Below are positions 1 to 6,223 of a DNA stretch of 11,910 bases, piece after piece. This DNA comes from an uncultured Flavobacteriales bacterium (GTDB taxonomy: Bacteria > Bacteroidota > Bacteroidia > Flavobacteriales > BACL11). The notes below the pieces were generated by a model that was not told the DNA's origin, did no database searches, and was given only the letters and a program-made list of their open reading frames with translations. Position 1 is the first letter of the stretch, and every line of letters starts with the position of its first letter. The position numbers and the translations under genes were made by a program. Where the stretch lies: positions 1 through 11,910 of the forward strand of contig CAJXFN010000033.1 in the NCBI GenBank assembly GCA_913052655.1. The letters are read 5' to 3'.

Positions 1-692
1 GTACCTCCTAAAGCTAATTCTGATAGATGAGAGAGAGTATTATTTAGTGCTTTTAATCCATGATCAAGTTGAGATACGTAACCAGAGAATTCCTGACCTA
101 GAGTAAGGGGAGTAGCATCCATTAGATGTGTCCTGCCAATTTTAACAACATTCATAAACTCTTCCGACTTTTTCGCTAAAGTATTTCTTAGTTTAAGAAC
201 TCCAGGAATTGTTACTTCTACAATCATTTTATATGAAGCAATGTGCATTCCTGTAGGAAAAGTATCGTTCGAACTTTGTGATTTATTTACATCATCGTTA
301 GGGTGAATTATTTTCTCATTATCTATTAAACTTCCTCCATTTATTACATGAGCTCTATTTGCAATTACCTCATTACAATTCATGTTGGATTGTGTTCCAC
401 TTCCAGTTTGCCATATTACAAGTGGAAATTGATTATCATGTTTTCCGTCTAAAATTTCATCACACACCTTTGAAATTAAATCTCTTTTTTTTTCAGAAAG
501 GATACCTAATTCGCAATTGGTATGTGCAGCTGCTTTTTTAAGATAGGCAAAACCATAAATGATTTCTAGTGGCATGGAGGCGTCGTTTCCAATCTTGAAA
601 TTGTTTTTACTCCTCTCTGTTTGAGCTCCCCAATATTTTTCTGCAGGAACTTTTACGTCTCCCATTGTATCTTTTTCTATTCTATAATTCAT
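1..692 (-). CDS. fumC: Class II fumarate hydratase, partial (N-terminal half)
   Basis: Fumarase C interconverts fumarate and L-malate in the cytosol as a TCA-cycle step. The gene starts at the ATG read from 692-690 and runs off the left edge, so about 230 residues are present of a family length near 460. Conserved class II fumarase blocks appear in order: an N-terminal EKYWGAQTERS, then TGSGTQSNMN near residue 100, then HPNDDVNKSQSSNDTFPTGM, then GRTHLMDATPLTLGQEF, whose His is the active-site His of the family. The mobile SS-loop signature (GSSxMPxKxN) lies beyond the window. The blocks are those of fumarase rather than aspartase or argininosuccinate lyase. The gene is divergent from a small membrane-protein ORF. 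A TAATTTTG box 47 bp upstream could be its promoter, and a CATTTTTG lies 2 nt before the ATG. Confidence 0.96.
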   Translation of the reverse strand, partial: MNYRIEKDTMGDVKVPAEKYWGAQTERSKNNFKIGNDASMPLEIIYGFAYLKKAAAHTNCELGILSEKKRDLISKVCDEILDGKHDNQFPLVIWQTGSGTQSNMNCNEVIANRAHVINGGSLIDNEKIIHPNDDVNKSQSSNDTFPTGMHIASYKMIVEVTIPGVLKLRNTLAKKSEEFMNVVKIGRTHLMDATPLTLGQEFSGYVSQLDHGLKALNNTLSHLSELALGG

Positions 693-703
693 CTCAAAAA
701 TGT

Positions 704-734
704 TTTGATAGTATTAATTGTTGTTGTTAATTTG
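704..734 (+). promoter_or_regulatory. Candidate Bacteroidota promoter for the small membrane ORF
   Basis: TTTG at 704-707 is followed by a 19-bp spacer and TTAATTTG at 727-734. The Bacteroidota consensus is TTTG-N19-TAnnTTTG, so the -7 box has one mismatch (T for A). Transcription would start near 738, about 16 nt before the ATG at 754. The region is very AT-rich, so chance matches are likely. The spacing is what makes it worth noting. Confidence 0.4.
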
Positions 735-739
735 CAATA

Positions 740-747
740 CAAAATTA
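740..747 (-). promoter_or_regulatory. Candidate -7 box for fumC
   Basis: On the minus strand this reads TAATTTTG, an exact match to the Bacteroidota -7 consensus TAnnTTTG. It lies 47 bp before the fumC ATG. I see no TTG at the expected -33 distance, so only half the signal is present. It would lie back to back with the plus-strand promoter candidate at 704-734. Confidence 0.3.
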
Positions 748-753
748 ATAATT

Positions 754-897
754 ATGAAATTTCTAGGCTTCCTTATATTTGTATTTGTTTTTTTAATGGC
801 ATTTTGGTGTATTATTTTCTTAGCATCTGTCATTCCTTACTTTATTTATGTTTGGATTAGAGAAGGAAAGCTTGAAAGCGATCAAATTCCTGATTAA
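754..897 (+). CDS. Small single-pass membrane protein, 47 residues, unknown function
   Basis: The ORF runs from ATG 754 to TAA 895-897. It encodes 47 residues: a long hydrophobic helix (about residues 4-33, rich in Phe, Leu, Ile and Val) and a short charged tail, WIREGKLESDQIPD. The tail reads like a real cytoplasmic end of a small inner-membrane protein. The start is preceded by a promoter-like pair with correct 19-bp spacing, and the ORF fills the gap between fumC and the ArsC-like gene. It converges with the ArsC-like gene, and the two stop codons share the palindrome TTAA at 894-897. I do not recognise a family. A chance ORF of this size is possible in AT-rich DNA, but the clear hydrophobic-then-charged layout favours a real gene. 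Confidence 0.6.
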   Translation: MKFLGFLIFVFVFLMAFWCIIFLASVIPYFIYVWIREGKLESDQIPD

Positions 898-1235
898 TCT
901 ATAATTTTTAATACATTTTCAGGAGGTCTTCCTATAACAGCTTTTTTTCCATTTATAACGATTGGTCTTTCTATAATTTTTGGATAATTAATCATTGCAT
1001 GAATTATTTCCTTATCAGAAAGATTCTTATCTTTATAATTTTCTTTCCAAATTGATTCATTCTTTCTGACTAATTCAATAGGATTTATTTCTAGTTTTTC
1101 AAGGATTGCTTTAAGCTCAGATTTTCTTAGGTTGTCTTTTAAGTATTCTATTATTTCAAACTTAATTTTTTTCTCATTTAGTATTGCAAGTGTTTGTCTA
1201 CTTTTACTGCATCTTGGGTTGTGATAAATTTTCAT
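894..1235 (-). CDS. arsC: ArsC/Spx-family thioredoxin-fold protein, arsenate-reductase-like
   Basis: This 113-residue protein is a full-length member of the glutaredoxin-coupled ArsC family, which reduces arsenate to arsenite in the cytosol. The redox Cys is C9 in HNPRCSKSRQTL. The three arginines that bind the oxyanion in the plasmid R773 enzyme have counterparts at R57 (LVRKNE), R90 (ERPIV) and R103 (GRPPEN). C9 is the only Cys, so reduction would need an external thiol. There is no arsR, arsB or acr3 beside it. It follows prfB by 5 bp and probably shares its transcript. An arsenic role is therefore only inferred from the family. Orthologues in this family (YffB/Spx-like) may do other thiol chemistry. 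The downstream stop overlaps the plus-strand small ORF by 4 bp. Confidence 0.85.
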   Translation of the reverse strand: MKIYHNPRCSKSRQTLAILNEKKIKFEIIEYLKDNLRKSELKAILEKLEINPIELVRKNESIWKENYKDKNLSDKEIIHAMINYPKIIERPIVINGKKAVIGRPPENVLKIID

Positions 1236-1240
1236 GTTTT

Positions 1241-2329
1241 TTATTTTTGTCCAAATTCCATTAGATATGATTTAATAAATGGATTTAAATCTCCATCTAA
1301 AACCGCATCAGGATTTGTAGATTCGTGATTTGTTCTTAAATCTTTTACAATTTTATAAGGGTGTAAAACGTAATTTCGTATTTGAGATCCCCATTCAATT
1401 TTCTTTTTATTCCCTTCTAACTTATCCTTTTCTTCTTGAATTTTTCTGATTTCTAATTCGTAAAGTTGAGATTTAAGAAGTTGAATTGCTTTTGCTTTAT
1501 TTTCAAGTTGCGATCTTGATTCAGAATTTTCTATTGTAATCCCTGTAGGGGCATGTCTCAGTCGAACAGCTGATTCTGTTTTATTTACTCCTTGTCCTCC
1601 TGCTCCGCTTGCTCTAAAAGTGTCCCAACTAATTTCAGATGGGTCAACTATTATTTCAATCGATTCATCTGCTAAAGGGTATACAAAAACAGAAGCAAAT
1701 GAGGTGTGTCTTTTTGCATTAGAATCAAATGGAGATATTCTTACTAATCGGTGTACTCCATTTTCTCCTTTTAAATTTCCAAACGCAAATTCTCCCTCAA
1801 ATTCTAAGGTTACAGATTTAATTCCTGCAGGCTCTGCTTTGTGGAAATCTAACTCTTTTATTTTATATCCATTTTTCTCTCCCCACATGATATACATTCT
1901 CATTATCATCTCAGCCCAATCTTGACTTTCTGTTCCTCCAGCTCCTGGGTTTATTGTCATTACTGCAGACATGTTATCTTCTTCATTACTTAACATGTTT
2001 TTAAACTCTAAATCTTCTAAAGATTGAATGGTCTTATTGAGTTGAGAGTTTATTTCTTCTTCTGTACATTCTCCTTCTTTAGCAAATTCTTCTAATATCT
2101 TTAGTTCATCAATATTGTTTTTTACTTGATTATAACTGGTTACCCATATTTTCACTTTACTAATTTGTTTTAAGGTTTTTTGAGCATCTTCAGGATTGTT
2201 CCAAAAATTATTTGATTGAGTATTAGCTTCTAACTCCTGTACCTCTTTCTCTTTCTTTTCTATAGAAAGATATATAAAAAGATCATTTAACCTATTATAA
2301 AGTTCTAATATTTGTTCTGATGAAACCAT
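1241..2329 (-). CDS. prfB: Peptide chain release factor 2
   Basis: RF2 releases finished proteins at UGA and UAA codons on the ribosome. The 362 residues are full length. They show an N-terminal helical domain, the stop-codon-reading tripeptide SPF at 199-201, and the peptidyl-transferase loop GGQ at 244-246 within RASGAGGQGVNKTES. The C-terminal tail is of RF2 type (HPYKIVKDLRTNHES). The start is ATG 2329, 13 bp after recX. Many bacteria carry an in-frame UGA after codon CTT near codon 25 and need a +1 frameshift. Here the matching place (residues L21-S22, bases 2264-2269) reads CTT TCT ATA in one open frame, so this gene needs no frameshift. It sits second in the recX-prfB-arsC run and also has a TATTTTTG box 4 nt before its ATG. 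Confidence 0.97.
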   Translation of the reverse strand: MVSSEQILELYNRLNDLFIYLSIEKKEKEVQELEANTQSNNFWNNPEDAQKTLKQISKVKIWVTSYNQVKNNIDELKILEEFAKEGECTEEEINSQLNKTIQSLEDLEFKNMLSNEEDNMSAVMTINPGAGGTESQDWAEMIMRMYIMWGEKNGYKIKELDFHKAEPAGIKSVTLEFEGEFAFGNLKGENGVHRLVRISPFDSNAKRHTSFASVFVYPLADESIEIIVDPSEISWDTFRASGAGGQGVNKTESAVRLRHAPTGITIENSESRSQLENKAKAIQLLKSQLYELEIRKIQEEKDKLEGNKKKIEWGSQIRNYVLHPYKIVKDLRTNHESTNPDAVLDGDLNPFIKSYLMEFGQK

Positions 2330-2333
2330 ACTT

Positions 2334-2341
2334 CAAAAATA
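2334..2341 (-). promoter_or_regulatory. TATTTTTG box 4 nt before the prfB start
   Basis: The minus strand reads AGTATTTTTGAAGT and then ATG. TATTTTTG fits TAnnTTTG exactly and fills most of the 13-bp gap between recX and prfB. If it acts as a -7 box, transcription would begin almost at the start codon. No -33 TTG is seen at 17-23 bp. It could instead be a translation-start context. Confidence 0.3.
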
Positions 2342-2342
2342 C

Positions 2343-2813
2343 TTATTTATCTCTGTTAATTAGTTCCCAAATTAAGTCATTTTCGTAACCTTTTTGCTGC
2401 AAATATTTTATAATTTTTCCTTTTTGAATAAATTGATTTTTATCTTTAAGCGAATTCTTCTTTTTTTCATACAGTTCTTTTAATACAGAATAGTATTCTT
2501 TATCTAGAATCTGATCTAAGCCTTTGTTGATACAGGAAGTAGAAATTTTCCTTATCTTAAGTTCGTTTTTTATTTTCAGTTTACCCCATCTTTTTATTCT
2601 GAATTTGCCCCTACAAAAGGATTCTGAAAACCTCTGTTCATCTATAAATTTTTCTAGAATTAAATCTGTGAGGATATTTTTAATTATATCTTCTTCTACA
2701 CCCCATTCTCTCATTTTCTTTTCAACTTCCCATTGACATCTATCTTGTAATGCGCAGAAGGATTGTATCCTATCTGTAACTTCTTTTATATTGTACGCTT
2801 TGTTCTTTTGCAC
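2343..2813 (-). CDS. recX: RecX-family regulator of RecA
   Basis: RecX binds RecA filaments and limits recombinase activity. The 156-residue length is usual for the family. Recognisable RecX features are the helical CALQDRCQWEVEKKM block (residues 20-34), the linker LILEKFIDEQRFSESF (51-66) and the following RGKFRIKRWGKLKI segment (68-81). The rest is helical, as expected for three-helix RecX repeats. The start codon is GTG at 2813-2811, and a TATTTTTG box lies 4 nt upstream. No recA is in the window. It leads the minus-strand run into prfB (13-bp gap) and is divergent from the MFS gene, with only 47 bp between the two starts. Confidence 0.88.
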   Translation of the reverse strand: MQKNKAYNIKEVTDRIQSFCALQDRCQWEVEKKMREWGVEEDIIKNILTDLILEKFIDEQRFSESFCRGKFRIKRWGKLKIKNELKIRKISTSCINKGLDQILDKEYYSVLKELYEKKKNSLKDKNQFIQKGKIIKYLQQKGYENDLIWELINRDK

Positions 2814-2817
2814 TCTT

Positions 2818-2825
2818 CAAAAATA
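2818..2825 (-). promoter_or_regulatory. TATTTTTG box 4 nt before the recX GTG
   Basis: The minus strand reads TGTATTTTTGAAGA and then GTG. This nearly duplicates the context before prfB (GTATTTTTGAAG in both). It matches the Bacteroidota -7 box exactly, but no -33 TTG is present within the right distance. Confidence 0.35.
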
Positions 2826-2847
2826 CATATTATTAGTTTATTAATTC

Positions 2848-2855
2848 TATTTTTG
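2848..2855 (+). promoter_or_regulatory. TATTTTTG box 5 nt before the MFS gene GTG
   Basis: TATTTTTG followed by CCAAA leads to GTG at 2861. It is an exact TAnnTTTG match with no -33 partner in view. Together with the recX box it makes a compact divergent promoter pair within 47 bp. Confidence 0.35.
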
Positions 2856-2860
2856 CCAAA

Positions 2861-4129
2861 GTGAAAAATACACAAGCAATAATTCTACTATTTATCTCGA
2901 ATATTATTTCTGGTTTTGCCCAGGGTATTAGTATGATGGCTATACCCTGGTATTTTGTGGATGTTGTTGCTCGACCTTCTATTTTCGCATATTTTTATTT
3001 GTTTATTACTTTTCTAACTCTTTTTTGGGGCTTGTATGCGGGCACTATTATTGACAGATATCCTAGAAAGAAAGTTTTTATCTATACTAATTTAGTATGT
3101 GGATCTGTAATAACTCTGGTTTCCTATTATGGATTTAGGTTTGATAATGTACCAGATTTTTTAGTACTGTTAGTTTTTGGATTAACAATTTTTAATTATA
3201 ATATTCATTATCCTAATTTATACGCGTTTGGACAAGAGATAACAGAAAAGAAAAATTATGGAAGGTTGAATTCTTATATAGAGGTGCAAGGTCAAGTAAC
3301 ATCAATGTTTGCAGGAGCTTTTGCCGCAATTTTACTTTCAGGTACTTCTTCTGATAGTTTTAGTATTGCTGGAATACATATTTCTTTGCCTTTTACTATA
3401 GAGGCTTGGTCTATTCAGAAGATTTTTCTTATGGATGCAATCACCTATTTTATTGGTATTGCTTTATTTTTATTTATCAAATATACACCAATTATAAAAG
3501 ATGAAATTCATGTGGGTTCTTTGTTTTCTAGATTAAAATTAGGATTTAAATATTTAATATCTAATCCCTCCATTTTTGCCTTTGGAACTTTGTCATATAT
3601 GTTATTTGCATTTACTATAGTGGAAATTCATGTGTTACTGCCTTCATACGTAGAACGTTTTATGAATGAATCTGCAAATGTTTACGCTTCAGCTGAAGTA
3701 TATTACTCTTTAGGAGCAATATTGTCTGGAGTATTAGTATATAGATTTTTAAGTAAATATAATGAATATTTGAGTATTGTTTCATTAATGTTTATTGTAA
3801 GTATTGCTTTTATTGGTATGAGTTTTAGTGATAATATTATTTTATTTTTTGCTGCTAATTTTACTTTAGGAATTACAAATGCTGGAGTTAGGATTCTAAG
3901 AACTACTTATTTATTTTCTCATATTCCAAACAATATAATTGGAAGAGCCACCAGTGTTTTTAGCTCTATAAATGTAACGATAAGAATGATTTTAATTTTT
4001 ATATTTTCAATGCCTTTTTTCCTTAAATCTGATAATATCAGATGGGGATATTTTGTTGGGGCATCTTTAGTATTGATTACTGTAGTATTGTTGCTTTACT
4101 ACTACAAAAAAGAAAAAGAGAAGTCTTAA
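2861..4129 (+). CDS. Major facilitator superfamily (MFS) transporter
   Basis: A 422-residue integral membrane protein with about twelve hydrophobic helices, the usual MFS size. The loop after helix 2 carries the MFS motif-A-like GTIIDRYPRKK (61-71). A soluble link near residues 215-225 separates the two six-helix halves. The C-terminus ends in a charged KKEKEKS tail, as for a cytoplasmic end. The overall look is of drug- or siderophore-exporter-type MFS proteins (MFS_3-like), but the substrate cannot be told from sequence. The start is GTG 2861, since helix 1 begins only a few residues later and no in-frame ATG fits better. It is divergent from recX and converges with the RNase gene, sharing a TTAA stop overlap at 4126-4129. 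Confidence 0.85.
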   Translation: MKNTQAIILLFISNIISGFAQGISMMAIPWYFVDVVARPSIFAYFYLFITFLTLFWGLYAGTIIDRYPRKKVFIYTNLVCGSVITLVSYYGFRFDNVPDFLVLLVFGLTIFNYNIHYPNLYAFGQEITEKKNYGRLNSYIEVQGQVTSMFAGAFAAILLSGTSSDSFSIAGIHISLPFTIEAWSIQKIFLMDAITYFIGIALFLFIKYTPIIKDEIHVGSLFSRLKLGFKYLISNPSIFAFGTLSYMLFAFTIVEIHVLLPSYVERFMNESANVYASAEVYYSLGAILSGVLVYRFLSKYNEYLSIVSLMFIVSIAFIGMSFSDNIILFFAANFTLGITNAGVRILRTTYLFSHIPNNIIGRATSVFSSINVTIRMILIFIFSMPFFLKSDNIRWGYFVGASLVLITVVLLLYYYKKEKEKS

Positions 4130-5655
4130 TTGATTATACTATATTGTAATAAATGTAATCTTTCATCTCCAGTAATAGTGATTTTCCTGTTAAATTTTTT
4201 TCTCCATTTATGTCTGATAGATGTGAAAAATATTCCTTTGTTAATGTGAGAGGCGACAAAAGGATGTGCAGCTATTTTTATTTCTCCTTTTTGTGTTTGA
4301 ACAAGATTATGTATCTTATTTTCTATTGTTTCTATTAATAGTAAACTAGAATCTATTTTTCCATTGCCTGTACACATTGGACATTTCTCCATAGTGTCGA
4401 TTTTCATTTCTGGTCTAACTCTTTGTCTTGTAATTTGCATTAAACCAAACTTAGTTAGTGGTAAGATGTGATGTTTGGCTTTATCTTCTTTCATCACTTC
4501 AACCATTTTATCGTAAACGGCTTTTCTGTTTTGAGCGTTATGTAGGTCAATAAAATCAACTACTATAATTCCTCCCATGTCTCTTAATCGTAGCTGTCGG
4601 GCAACTTCCTCAGCTGCGATCATATTAACTGACAGAGCATTTGCTTCCTGATTTTTATTAGAGTCTACTTTTTTACCGCTATTTACATCTATTACATGTA
4701 ATGCTTCTGTATGTTCAATTACAAGATAGGTTCCATTTTTCATACTAGCGGTTTTTCCAAACGAACTTTTTACTTGTTGCGTAATTCCCATTTTCTGAAA
4801 TATTGGCAATTCTCCTTTATATAATTTTACTATTTTCTCTTGCTCAGGAGAAATCCGAGATAAATATTCTTTCAACTCGGAATGTAAATCTGCATTATTT
4901 ACATGTATTTTGCTAAACTCAGAATTTAATAAATCTCTTAAAATTGCGGAAGAACGATTTAGTTCGCCATGAATTCTTTCTGTCAAATTACTTGTTTTCA
5001 ATTTTTTATAAATGGACTGCCATTTTTTATATAGATTTTTCAAATCTTTATCTAACTCAGCAACTTTTTTATTCTCAGCAACAGTTCTGATAATAACCCC
5101 AAATCCTTTAGGTTTAATGCTATGGATTAATTTTTTTAGTCTTGATCTTTCTTCACTACTTCTGATTTTTTGAGAAACAGAAACTCTATCTGAAAAAGGA
5201 ATAAGAACCATATATCTTCCTGCAAAGGATAGTTCTGTCGATAGTCTAGGTCCTTTAGATGATATAGGTTCCTTAGAAACTTGTACTAGAATATGATCTC
5301 CAGATTTTAGGATATCTTGTATTTTTCCTTCTTTGAGCGTATCTTTTTCTCTTCTGAAATTCTTTAAGGATGCTGTATTAAGTTTCTTGTTTCTTGTTTT
5401 ATCTATGAATTTTTTGAAAGAATTTACTTGGGCTCCTAAATCTAAGTAATGAAGAAACCCATCTTTCTCGTGTCCCACATTTACAAAAGACGCATTTAGA
5501 CCAGGAACTATTTTCTTAACTTTCCCTAGGTATATATCTCCAACTGAATAATTATTATCGTGTTTTTCTTTGTGTAACTCTACAAGCTTACCTTCTTTTA
5601 ATAACGCTATAACAACCTCAGTTGATCTCGAATCAATTACAAGCTCGAATTTCAT
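4126..5655 (-). CDS. rng: Ribonuclease E/G family protein
   Basis: This is an endoribonuclease of the Rne/Rng family, which cuts AU-rich single-stranded RNA in rRNA maturation and mRNA decay. The 509 residues include an S1 RNA-binding domain (about 37-127), with a basic insert near 80-105, and the DNase-I-like catalytic core. Metal-binding aspartates are visible at D323 (VIDVNSGK) and D367 (IIVVDFIDL). The Zn-link CPMC is at 425-428. The protein ends soon after the core, without the long scaffold tail of E. coli RNase E, so it is RNase G-sized. Start ATG 5655 begins MKFELVIDSR, the normal family N-terminus. It lies 35 bp downstream of the small basic ORF and after HU, probably on one transcript. 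Its stop overlaps that of the MFS gene by 4 bp. Confidence 0.95.
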   Translation of the reverse strand: MKFELVIDSRSTEVVIALLKEGKLVELHKEKHDNNYSVGDIYLGKVKKIVPGLNASFVNVGHEKDGFLHYLDLGAQVNSFKKFIDKTRNKKLNTASLKNFRREKDTLKEGKIQDILKSGDHILVQVSKEPISSKGPRLSTELSFAGRYMVLIPFSDRVSVSQKIRSSEERSRLKKLIHSIKPKGFGVIIRTVAENKKVAELDKDLKNLYKKWQSIYKKLKTSNLTERIHGELNRSSAILRDLLNSEFSKIHVNNADLHSELKEYLSRISPEQEKIVKLYKGELPIFQKMGITQQVKSSFGKTASMKNGTYLVIEHTEALHVIDVNSGKKVDSNKNQEANALSVNMIAAEEVARQLRLRDMGGIIVVDFIDLHNAQNRKAVYDKMVEVMKEDKAKHHILPLTKFGLMQITRQRVRPEMKIDTMEKCPMCTGNGKIDSSLLLIETIENKIHNLVQTQKGEIKIAAHPFVASHINKGIFFTSIRHKWRKKFNRKITITGDERLHLLQYSIIN

Positions 5656-5690
5656 GTTTGAAATTACTTAATAAAAAAACAAATTAATGT

Positions 5691-5777
5691 TTATTTATTT
5701 TTGTGCCTGTTTTTTCTCAAACGTTTTTTACGTTTGTGAGTTGAAATCTTTTTTGCTTTTTTCTTTTTTGCTCCCAT
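5691..5777 (-). CDS. Very basic 28-residue small protein between HU and the RNase E/G gene
   Basis: ATG at 5777-5775 opens a 28-codon frame ending in TAA at 5693-5691. Sixteen of 28 residues are Lys or Arg, plus two His; the core reads KKISTHKRKKRLRKNRHKNK. The composition is that of an rRNA-contacting peptide, such as the smallest ribosomal proteins. From memory, similar Lys/Arg-rich mini-proteins with a THKRKKR core occur next to the RNase E/G gene in other Bacteroidota, usually as hypothetical proteins. I could not check this here. It lies 31 bp after HU and 35 bp before the RNase gene, on the same strand, so it probably shares their transcript. A ribosomal role is inference from composition and context only. 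Confidence 0.7.
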   Translation of the reverse strand: MGAKKKKAKKISTHKRKKRLRKNRHKNK

Positions 5778-5791
5778 GATTATATTTTTTT

Positions 5792-5806
5792 TACTAGAAT
5801 CTAGTA
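5792..5806 (-). repeat. Perfect 15-bp inverted repeat between HU and the small basic ORF
   Basis: TACTAGA-A-TCTAGTA has two perfect 7-bp arms around one base. As RNA it could form a 6-bp stem with a 3-nt loop, but only two pairs are G-C. On the transcribed (minus) strand it is followed by a run of A, not U, so it is not a standard terminator. It could be an operator-like site or a weak RNA-processing hairpin near the RNase gene, or chance. Confidence 0.35.
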
Positions 5807-5808
5807 TA

Positions 5809-6093
5809 TTATTTTATATTATTTTTCACCTCTTCTTTAAAAACCTTTGCTGGTTTAAAAGCAGGAATATGGTGTGCAGGAATAATAATAGTTGTATTTT
5901 TTGAAATATTTCTTCCAGTTTTTTCTTTTCTTTCTTTCGCTAAAAAAGTTCCGAATCCTCTTAAAAAAACTGATTCATTTTGTTTTATAGATTCTTTGAT
6001 TTCTAACATTAACGACTCTACAACTGCTGAGGTTGTTGTTTTTTCTATTCCTGTTCTTTCAGATATTTTGCTTATAATCTCTGCTTTTGTCAT
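5809..6093 (-). CDS. hup: HU-family DNA-binding protein
   Basis: HU is a small dimeric protein that bends DNA and compacts the nucleoid. The 94 residues show the normal fold: N-terminal helices (MTKAEIISKISERTGIEK), the dimer-core segment VFLRGFGTF (42-50), and the DNA-binding arm with KTGRNISKNT and IIPAHHIPAFKPAK (about 58-82). The GRNISKNTTI arm with Pro near its tip is typical of Bacteroidota HU. Start ATG 6093 fits the family N-terminus. A TATATTTG box at 6144-6151 gives a plausible promoter with a leader of about 45 nt. It leads the HU, small basic ORF and RNase E/G run and is divergent from mutY. Confidence 0.95.
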   Translation of the reverse strand: MTKAEIISKISERTGIEKTTTSAVVESLMLEIKESIKQNESVFLRGFGTFLAKERKEKTGRNISKNTTIIIPAHHIPAFKPAKVFKEEVKNNIK

Positions 6094-6143
6094 TTCTAAA
6101 TAAAAATTTATTTTGTTTGGTTTATTATTATATTTTTGAATCG

Positions 6144-6151
6144 CAAATATA
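6144..6151 (-). promoter_or_regulatory. Candidate -7 promoter box for HU
   Basis: The minus strand reads TATATTTG, an exact TAnnTTTG match in the HU-mutY divergent gap. Transcription would start near 6140. No clear -33 TTG is present, so support is partial. Confidence 0.4.
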
Positions 6152-6223
6152 TTAATTTTAAGAATATAACAGCTTTGTTATATTTCTTTTTTTTATTTGT
6201 ATAAACCTAATTTTCAGTTGATT

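Noticed and set aside
359..860. Two plus-strand open frames (359-541 and 621-860) across fumC and its upstream gap
   Set aside because: The first is antisense to conserved fumarase blocks. The second straddles the fumC start in a different frame from the better small ORF at 754.
919..930. Shine-Dalgarno-like AGGAGG on the plus strand
   Set aside because: It is the reverse complement of the Arg-Pro-Pro codons in the GRPPEN motif of the ArsC-like gene, with no plus-strand ORF behind it.
894..1235. Arsenic-resistance operon
   Set aside because: Only the ArsC-like gene is present; no arsR, arsB/acr3 or arsM lies nearby, and the gene is attached to prfB.
1620..1925. 101-codon plus-strand open frame
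   Set aside because: It lies wholly opposite prfB, whose RF2 motifs are clear; its translation has no recognisable pattern.
6197..6223. Upstream TTG start for mutY
   Set aside because: It adds nine residues not expected in MutY; the ATG at 6224 gives the normal N-terminus.
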